Part shown: positions 57,936-64,000 of the stretch, one piece after another
How the letters are laid out: each line of letters opens with the position of its first letter
Numbering within the stretch: position 1 is the first letter of the stretch
NCBI RefSeq assembly: GCF_023065955.2
Contig: NW_026622764.1
Span: forward strand, 44,957,833 to 45,021,832
Length of the DNA stretch: 64,000 bases
Direction of reading: 5' to 3'
Source of the DNA: Ursus arctos
Lineage: Eukaryota > Chordata > Mammalia > Carnivora > Ursidae
Position numbers and translations under genes: made by a program
Notes under the pieces: model-generated
The model's input: only the letters and a program-made list of their open reading frames with translations
What the model was told of the DNA's origin: nothing
Database searches by the model: none

Positions 57936-60220
57936 GTAGCACTCTCTAGTAGGTTTACTATGGTGATGGGTGGTAGCTCTTTTAAGCACAGACCTTTCCC
58001 GAGCAGGGCATCCCAGTTAAATTCCATGGTCTAGAAAGGAATAAGAAAGTGACCCAGAGAGATTACCAGATCATGAGCATACTCTGAATAATTTGTGCAA
58101 CAATGGTAGTTCTCCCGATACGAATTTCTTAATAACATTATTAGTAGGTTATATTTATCAGTACATATCTCTGCTACTGGCACTAAGCATCTACAAATTT
58201 CCAGAAATAATTTCCTTCCAGTTTAGATGAATCTCTAAGATGAATCTCTAAAATTTGAAGACAGAGAGGATAATGAGAAGTATATTACACCCCCAGTATT
58301 GAGCCAAACTTCCTTACCAATGAATGCACACACATATAAACACAGCACACAAATATATATGTATCTGATTCTATAAAGACTAAAGCAGTGTTGCATGCAC
58401 ACACATTTAAATATATGTGTGTATATATTTGTATATGATTTATATATGTTTGTGTGTCTATGCAATAGTTCTGTAGTCTTTCTAGACTTATAAATATATG
58501 TGGTACTTGATTGCTTTACTGTATTCACTTTCTTTTCAGGAAGGGTCTTCCAAATAAACATTATTCAAAGCAGTAAAACATTTAAAATTACATTAAGGTA
58601 GAATCAGGTATTTTTGCAGTCATAATAGAGCAGGAAAGCAGCATGAAGTGAACAAAGGGCTGCGCAGCAGGAAATTTATGCTAGTGAAGAAGCAATTCAC
58701 ACCTGTTAACTACTGTGAATAGAATGAGGCACAACACCAGGCTTTCCATCGAAACACAATGCTAGTTGTTTTGGTTTTCTTTCTTTCTTTTTTTTTTTTT
58801 TTTAATTTTTGGCATCTTAAACTTTTTTTGCAAAAATAATTCACAAATTAAATGATGCAGTCTGTAGAATAATATAAAATAATGCCTAAACAAGGAAAAT
58901 GTGGCAAGAAGAAATGTAGTCACAGAATAGTGAAAAAATATATCATTAAATTCCAACAAGAAAGGAAAGGGAAAAAATAATAAAGAGCAAATTGCTCTAG
59001 GAAAAAACAGATGAACAAGCAAATGTGCAGAGCCATATATTCTCTTGCCTTATTGTAATGGGATTTGGTAATACTGAGTTAATGGTTAGATACACTAGAC
59101 CCAGTCCTCAGAATCTAGAAAAACATATCGCTAAAAATAAGACTCACCATGCCTATTTAACCAGTGAAAAAAGTCCTGGAACTCATTGAGGAAAATGTTT
59201 GTCCTAATGATAATTTTATCTGCAGTGTTGAACCAAAGCTCCTCATGAAAGGATGCACAGTAAAACTGTAAGAAAGAGCACTGAAAGCTTTGAACTCTGA
59301 GTATTATCCATCCTCTGTGCCTCTTCTTACTTCCACTTGGCTATTTCATAATACTCAGTCCAGCTGCTCACATGAATGTTTAAAACTGAGAACAGTTATT
59401 GTTCACAGAGTAAAGAATGAAGAGTTACAAGAGCAAGGTAGAATGGAACTGTATAAACAATGAGGTGAGACCAAGAGCTCAGGAACATACTTAACCAGGT
59501 TCAGAGTTTTCTTTAAAACACAGTATATAGTTAGCACTGTTCTCCCTGCTATTATTTATGAAATATTGTATTGTGCAATGTATTTCCTGATCACACCGAC
59601 ACAGCCCTTTGCTCAGGAAATGTCACCATGAGAAAAATACCTATCTCAGGGAAGGACACGGAGGTGAGAAGTTTCTCCTCCTCTGACAAACCTTTTCAAG
59701 CTCTGAGGATGGCTGATTCTTCCTCTCTTTTTTCAAAACAGGTCAGGCTTAGAGGAATGAACTTTCTCTGTAATAGTTTTCTAGATGATTTTCCTCTCTT
59801 TAGAACATCCATACATACCAGGGTAGTTTGCTCTTTGGAAAGACCATTTTCATCATCTTATAAACTACCTTCTCGGTTGTATTTGAGAAAATCGGAACCT
59901 TAACTAAGCATTCAAGCTGACATCAGCTGTACTGTTCTACTTTATCTGCATGATTCCTTTCCTGGAGTCCCCTCCCACTCCTCTTCATATTGTAGCAACA
60001 TCTCTCCTGTGTCATCCTTGCTTTCCCCAGCCTGCAGTGTGACATTGGACATTTCCACCCTGAAATGATCTCTCTCCCAAAAGAAAAATGGTTTATTTTC
60101 CAAATTGGATATCTACTCTTGCTATGAGACTCTAAATTTAACTAAATGAGCCTCAATACTATGATAGGAATGAAGGAAAACAAAGGCACTGTGAAGATAA
60201 ATCTTATGACCAATATGTGT
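57936..60220. other. Unique sequence with AT/TG patches
   Basis: 58310-58450 alternates CACA and TATATG runs; poly-T at about 58789-58803. The 110-codon + frame (59571-59903) is the second longest in the window. It lacks a domain, signal peptide or repeated composition I can recognise, and I do not call it a gene. Confidence 0.45.
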
Positions 60221-60650
60221 TTTCAACTTTATTTTTTATTTTATATTTTTTTCAATTTCTATTTAAATTCTAGTTAGTTAACATATAGTTCCAGGAGTAA
60301 AATTTAGTGATTCATCATTTACATACAATACCCAGCGCTCAATACAAGTACCCTCCTTAATACCCATCCCCCATTTAGCCCATCCTCCCACCCACCTCCC
60401 CTCCAGCAGCCCTCAGTTTGTTTCTCTATAGTTAAGAGTCTTATGGTTTGCTTCCCTCTCTTTCTCTTTCTCTTTTTTTCCCCTTCCCCTATGTTCATCT
60501 GTTTTGTTTCTTAAATTCCACATGTGATTGAAATCATATGGTATTTGTCTTTGTCTGACTGATTTATTTCACTTAGCATAATATGCTTTAGCTCCATCCA
60601 CGTCATTGCAAATGGCAAGATTTCATTCTTTTTGATGGCTGAGTAATATG

Positions 60651-60699
<49 letters not shown>

Positions 60700-61638
60700 C
60701 CACCACTGTCATTGCCCATTCATCAGTTGATGGACATGTGAGCTTTTTCCATACTTTGGCTATTGTTGATAATGCTGCTACAAACATCAGGGTGCATATG
60801 CCCCTTCAAATCAGTATTTTTTTGTCCTTTGGGTAAGTCCTTAGTAGTGCAATTGCTAGGTCATAGGGTAGTTCTATTTTTAACTTTTTGAGGAAGCGCC
60901 ACACTGTTTCCAGAGTGGCTGCAACAGATGCAGTTCTGCCAACAGTGCAAGAGGGTTCCCCTTTCTCCACATCCACGCCAATACCTATTGTTTCCTGTGT
61001 TGTTGATGTTAGCCTTTCTGACAGGTGTGAGGTGGTAGCTCATCACAGTTTTGATTTGTAGTTCCTTGATGAGTGATGTTGAGCATCTTTTCATGTGTCT
61101 GTTGGCCATCTGGATGTCTTCTTTGGAAAAATGTCTATTCATGTCTTCTGCCCATTTCTTAACTGATAAGTTCTTTATAGATTTTGGAAACTAAACCTTT
61201 ATCAGATGTCATTTGCAAATATCTTCTGCCACTTCATAGGCTGCCCTTTAGTTTTGTTGCTTGTTTTCTTTGCCGTGCAGAAGCTTTTTATCTTGGTGAA
61301 GTCCCAATGGTACAGTTTTGCTTTTGTTTCCCTTGCCTTTGGAGACATATCTAGTAGGGAGTTGCGATGGCTGAGGTCGAAGAGGTTGCTCCCTGTGTTC
61401 TCCTCTAGGGTTTTGATGGTTTCCTGTCTCACAGTTAGGTCTTTGACCCATTTTGAATTTATCTTTGTGTATGGTATAAGAAAGTGATCCAGTTTCATTC
61501 TTCTGCATGTTGCTTTCCAGTTTTCTCAATACCGTTTCTTGAAGAGACTGTCTTTTTTTTTCTATTGGATATTCTTTCCTGCTTTATCAAAAATGTCAGC
61601 CATATTGTTGTGGGTCCATTTCTGGGCTTTCAACTTTA
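60221..61638 (-). mobile_element. 5'-truncated carnivore L1 with target duplication
   Basis: L1 body 60232-61627, about 1.4 kb. The left edge is the poly-A tail and 3'UTR ('aaatttagtgattcatcatt', 'caatacccagcgctcaatac', C-rich run at about 60385-60415). The rest is antisense ORF2 C-terminal sequence. Translated frames of 93 codons (60861-61142) and 98 codons (61202-61498) on the minus strand resemble L1 ORF2 but lie in different reading frames with stops, so ORF2 is broken. The perfect 11-bp duplication TTTCAACTTTA is at 60221-60231 and 61628-61638, marking the exact truncation point. Youngest L1 in the window; cannot move by itself. Confidence 0.95.
60653..60695. repeat. (GT)n microsatellite within L1
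   Basis: About 21 GT units at the ORF2/3'UTR junction, where L1 copies normally have a short TG/TA run. Expanded after insertion. Likely polymorphic. Confidence 0.97.
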
Positions 61639-62224
61639 AAGTATTGTGTGTTTTTTAATATCTACATGGAATTTCATTACTTCTATGATAGTTTCCATGT
61701 TTTATTTGTTTGTTGTTTTGTTTGTTTACTGTATATAATAAAGACACAGGACAATTGAGCACCCTGATTTTCCTGGGGCTGAGAGGTTTTCCAGAATGGG
61801 AGACTCATGCTAAAACTGAAAGAGGCAAATTGGAACAAGTTATTCACCATAAAAGATATCATGTATAAAATAGCAATATGCAATAAATAATAATATAGTG
61901 ATAGTAATATAAAATCAGTGCATGTTTGTATCTGCTAAACATATATTTAGGCATTCTGCTAAATGGAACCTTTGTGGAATACAAGGCAATTACTGCTTCC
62001 ATATTGCAATGGCTCTAAAATGTGAATATATAGCCTTTTAATTTTTAAGGTTAGATTATTCGATTAATGATAGTAACTTGGGATAACTTTTTAGGGGACT
62101 GACAGAGGCGGTTTAATTAAGGTCTTACTTACAAATCATGTGTAAGATACAATTATGAGGTAAAACAGATCTAATATTGACACTGGTATATCAAAAATAT
62201 AATCAGTGTTTAATTAATAAAACA
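61639..62224. other. Unique sequence
   Basis: No gene. 61745-61855 ('gctgagaggttttccagaat', 'gaaagaggcaaattggaaca') faintly recalls an old DNA-transposon/MER element but I cannot name it. Confidence 0.35.
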
Positions 62225-62310
62225 TAATCAGTGATAGCATAGTGGTAAAGAGCACGCAATCTTGTTAGAGAGCCTCTATTTAAATATTGACTCTGCCATT
62301 CAAAATCTCT
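62225..62310 (+). repeat. MIR SINE 5' fragment
   Basis: 'agcatagtggtaaagagcac' then 'ttaaatattgactctgccat' matches the MIR tRNA-like head and the 'aaatcctggctctgccact' segment. The rest is lost where L1 sequence begins. Confidence 0.6.
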
Positions 62311-62324
62311 GTTTTCATCTTTTA

Positions 62325-62373
62325 AAAATTTTTTCCAGTTTTATTGAGGTATAATTGACAGATAAAAATTATA

Positions 62374-62404
<31 letters not shown>

Positions 62405-63581
62405 TTTAAAGATTTTTATTTATTTATGTGACAGAGAGACAGCCAGTGAGAGAGGGAGCACAGCAGGGGAGAGGGAGGGGAAGAAGCAGGCTCCCAGCCG
62501 AGGAGCCCGATGTGGGACTCGATCCCGAAACTCCAGGATCACGCCCTGAGCCTAAGGCAGACGCTTAACGACTGTGCTACCCAGGCGCCCCAAAAATTAT
62601 ATATATTTAAGGTGTATATCATGCTGATTCGATATATGTATACATTTTGAAATGATTGGCATAACCAAGCAAATGAACATATCCATCACCTCACATAGTT
62701 ACTTATTTGTGTGTTTATATGGTGAGAACACTTAAGATCTACTCTCTTAGCAAATTTCAAGTATACAATACAGTATAATTATCTATAATCATCATGCTGT
62801 ACCATAGATCTCCAGAATATATTCATCTCATAACTGAAAGTTTGTATCCTTTGACCAATTTCTCCCCATTTCCCCTACCCCCAACCTTTGGCAAGTACCG
62901 TTCTATTTTCTGCTTCTATGAATTCGACTTTGTGATTCCACACATAAGTGAGATGCAGTATTGGCTTTCTGTGTCTGGCTTATTTCACAACACATAATAC
63001 CCTCCAGGTTCTTCCATGTTGTCACAAATGGCAGGATTTCCTTTTTTTGACTGAATAATATTCCATATTTCCATATCTTGGTAATGCTGCAATTCACGTA
63101 GGAGTGCAGATACCTCTTCGAGATACTGATTTCATTTCCTTTGAATGTATACCCAGAAGTAGGATTGTTGGATCATATGGTAGTTCTATTTTTAATTTTT
63201 TGAGGAACCCCTGTATTGTTTTGTATTATCACTGTACCAGTTTACATTCCTACCAACAATGTACAAGCGTTCACTTTTCTGTATACCCTCTCCAGCACTT
63301 GTTATCTCTTGTCTTCTTAAAATAACAGCCATTCTAATAGGGGGGAGGTGATATCTCATTGTGGTTTTGTTTTGCATTTCCTGGATGATTAGTGATGTTC
63401 TGTACCTCATCATATACGGGTCTTATTTGGAAAAATACCTATTCAGGTCCTTCATCTACTTTTCAGTTGTTTTTTGTTTTTTTTTTTTTTTTTCTGTTTC
63501 TTTGTTTGCCATTGAGTTGTGAGTTCCTTATATATTTTGGATATTAACCTCTTATCAGATATTTGTTTTGCAAATATTTTG
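62325..63581 (-). repeat. L1M (MA/MB-type) 3' part, antisense, split by a SINE
   Basis: Antisense 3'UTR features: 'ttattgaggtataattgaca', 'cttaagatctactctcttag' and 'catgctgtaccatagatctc', followed by antisense ORF2 ('taatattccatatttccata', 'ggtgatatctcattgtggtt', 'ttatatattttggatattaa'). Minus frames 63192-63413 and 63452-63605 read as L1 ORF2 peptides but are interrupted by a T-tract expansion (63479-63495) and frame changes. L1 homology stops near 63581. Interrupted by the SINE at 62379-62591. Confidence 0.88.
62364..62606 (-). mobile_element. CAN-SINE nested in L1, with 15-bp duplication
   Basis: SINE 62379-62591 on the minus strand. The + strand starts with a (TA)n tract and 'ttttaaagatttttatttat' and ends 'gctacccaggcgcccc'. 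The perfect duplication AAAAATTATATATAT is at 62364-62378 and 62592-62606. The complement carries 'gcgtgatcctggagtttcgg' and 'ctcctcggctgggagcctgc' words between the old and bear-type consensus. The tail has become a TA microsatellite at 62381-62402. Confidence 0.96.
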
Positions 63582-64000
63582 GGTGCTAAAGGTAATGACT
63601 TCATAGAGATTGTTCTAGTTTTAAATAAAAAATATCTACAAATGGATAGGAAAGAGGGTAAGAAAGTGAAAGACATACAGGAAACTGATACCAATGTCAA
63701 TGATTGTAATAATGGTGATGGTGGTGCTCCACAAACATTTTTAACTGGCTGATTTTGACTATTGCTTTAAATAAGCAGTTGAAGAATGCTTATAAGCCAA
63801 TAGGAAGGCAGACAACAGTGGATAAGAGATGTCAACAAAATTATGAAAAGCAAATGGTAGTTATAAAAGAAGTAACGTTTAAGGGGAAAAATGAAAAGCC
63901 AGAGAAAGCTATAGAGAGTTATAGATGTTGTAACCTTTGCACTGTCACCAAATCAACTTACAGATTTGAAGCAAAATTTCCTTCTGAAGGTGGAATTGAA
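63582..64000. other. Unique sequence to window end
   Basis: No gene or repeat recognised. The 77-codon + frame at 63519-63752 is mostly antisense L1. Confidence 0.4.

Noticed and set aside
59571..59903. 110-codon + frame
   Set aside because: No recognisable domain, transcript signal or splice context. A frame of this length is expected by chance in 64 kb.
60653..60836. 62-codon frame beginning with a Cys-Val repeat
   Set aside because: It is a translation of the GT microsatellite plus antisense L1.
61206..61487. 93-codon + frame
   Set aside because: Exactly antisense to the L1 ORF2 fragment; a shadow frame.

Overview
The window is AT-rich vertebrate nuclear DNA with no recognisable protein-coding gene, rRNA or functional tRNA gene. 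The longest open frames are 121 and 110 codons and look like chance frames; one of them runs across two unrelated LTRs. The only coding similarity I can recognise is decayed reverse-transcriptase (ORF2) sequence inside LINE-1 fragments. The window is therefore an intergenic desert or the inside of a very large intron.

The organism is a carnivoran. Ten copies of the tRNA-derived CAN-SINE (SINEC) family are present, which is diagnostic of Carnivora. The young copies at 37.8, 52.8 and 54.6 kb carry the body variant that includes 'CTCCGCTATGAGCCTGC', which I associate with bears and giant panda (SINEC1_AMe type). Ursidae is my best inference; another arctoid carnivore is not excluded. The 3' ends of the young L1 copies are also of carnivore type.

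Layout. 0-12 kb: a MER5-like DNA transposon, SINEs, an MLT1-like LTR, a complete solo retroviral LTR (4460-5028, CTAG target duplication), a complete solo MaLR LTR (8065-8405, AGTAT duplication), a Tigger-like fragment, a short L1 3' end, and a long MaLR provirus remnant (about 10.2-11.9 kb) split by a SINE. 12-37 kb: mostly unique AT-rich DNA with old LINE (L1, L2, L3/CR1), MIR, MER20, MER5 and MLT1 fragments, several microsatellites, a 36-bp near-perfect hairpin at 26.15 kb, and two repeat-free stretches that read like conserved noncoding DNA. 37-50 kb: mainly L2 and MIR relics with SINEs inserted in them. 50-64 kb: four L1 3' portions, all on the minus strand. The one at 60.2-61.6 kb is youngest and has an 11-bp target duplication. 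Two near-identical SINEs in direct orientation lie among them, and an unusually GC/CpG-rich block with an unclassified LTR-like segment lies at 56.3-57.9 kb.

Nothing here works as an operon or pathway. What can be read is a chronology of insertions: ancient L2, MIR, L3 and MER elements, then MaLR LTRs and L1M, then the retroviral solo LTR, carnivore L1 and SINEs. Nesting and intact target-site duplications support this order. All family names come from recognising sequence by eye, without an alignment or library search, so subfamily names are approximate.
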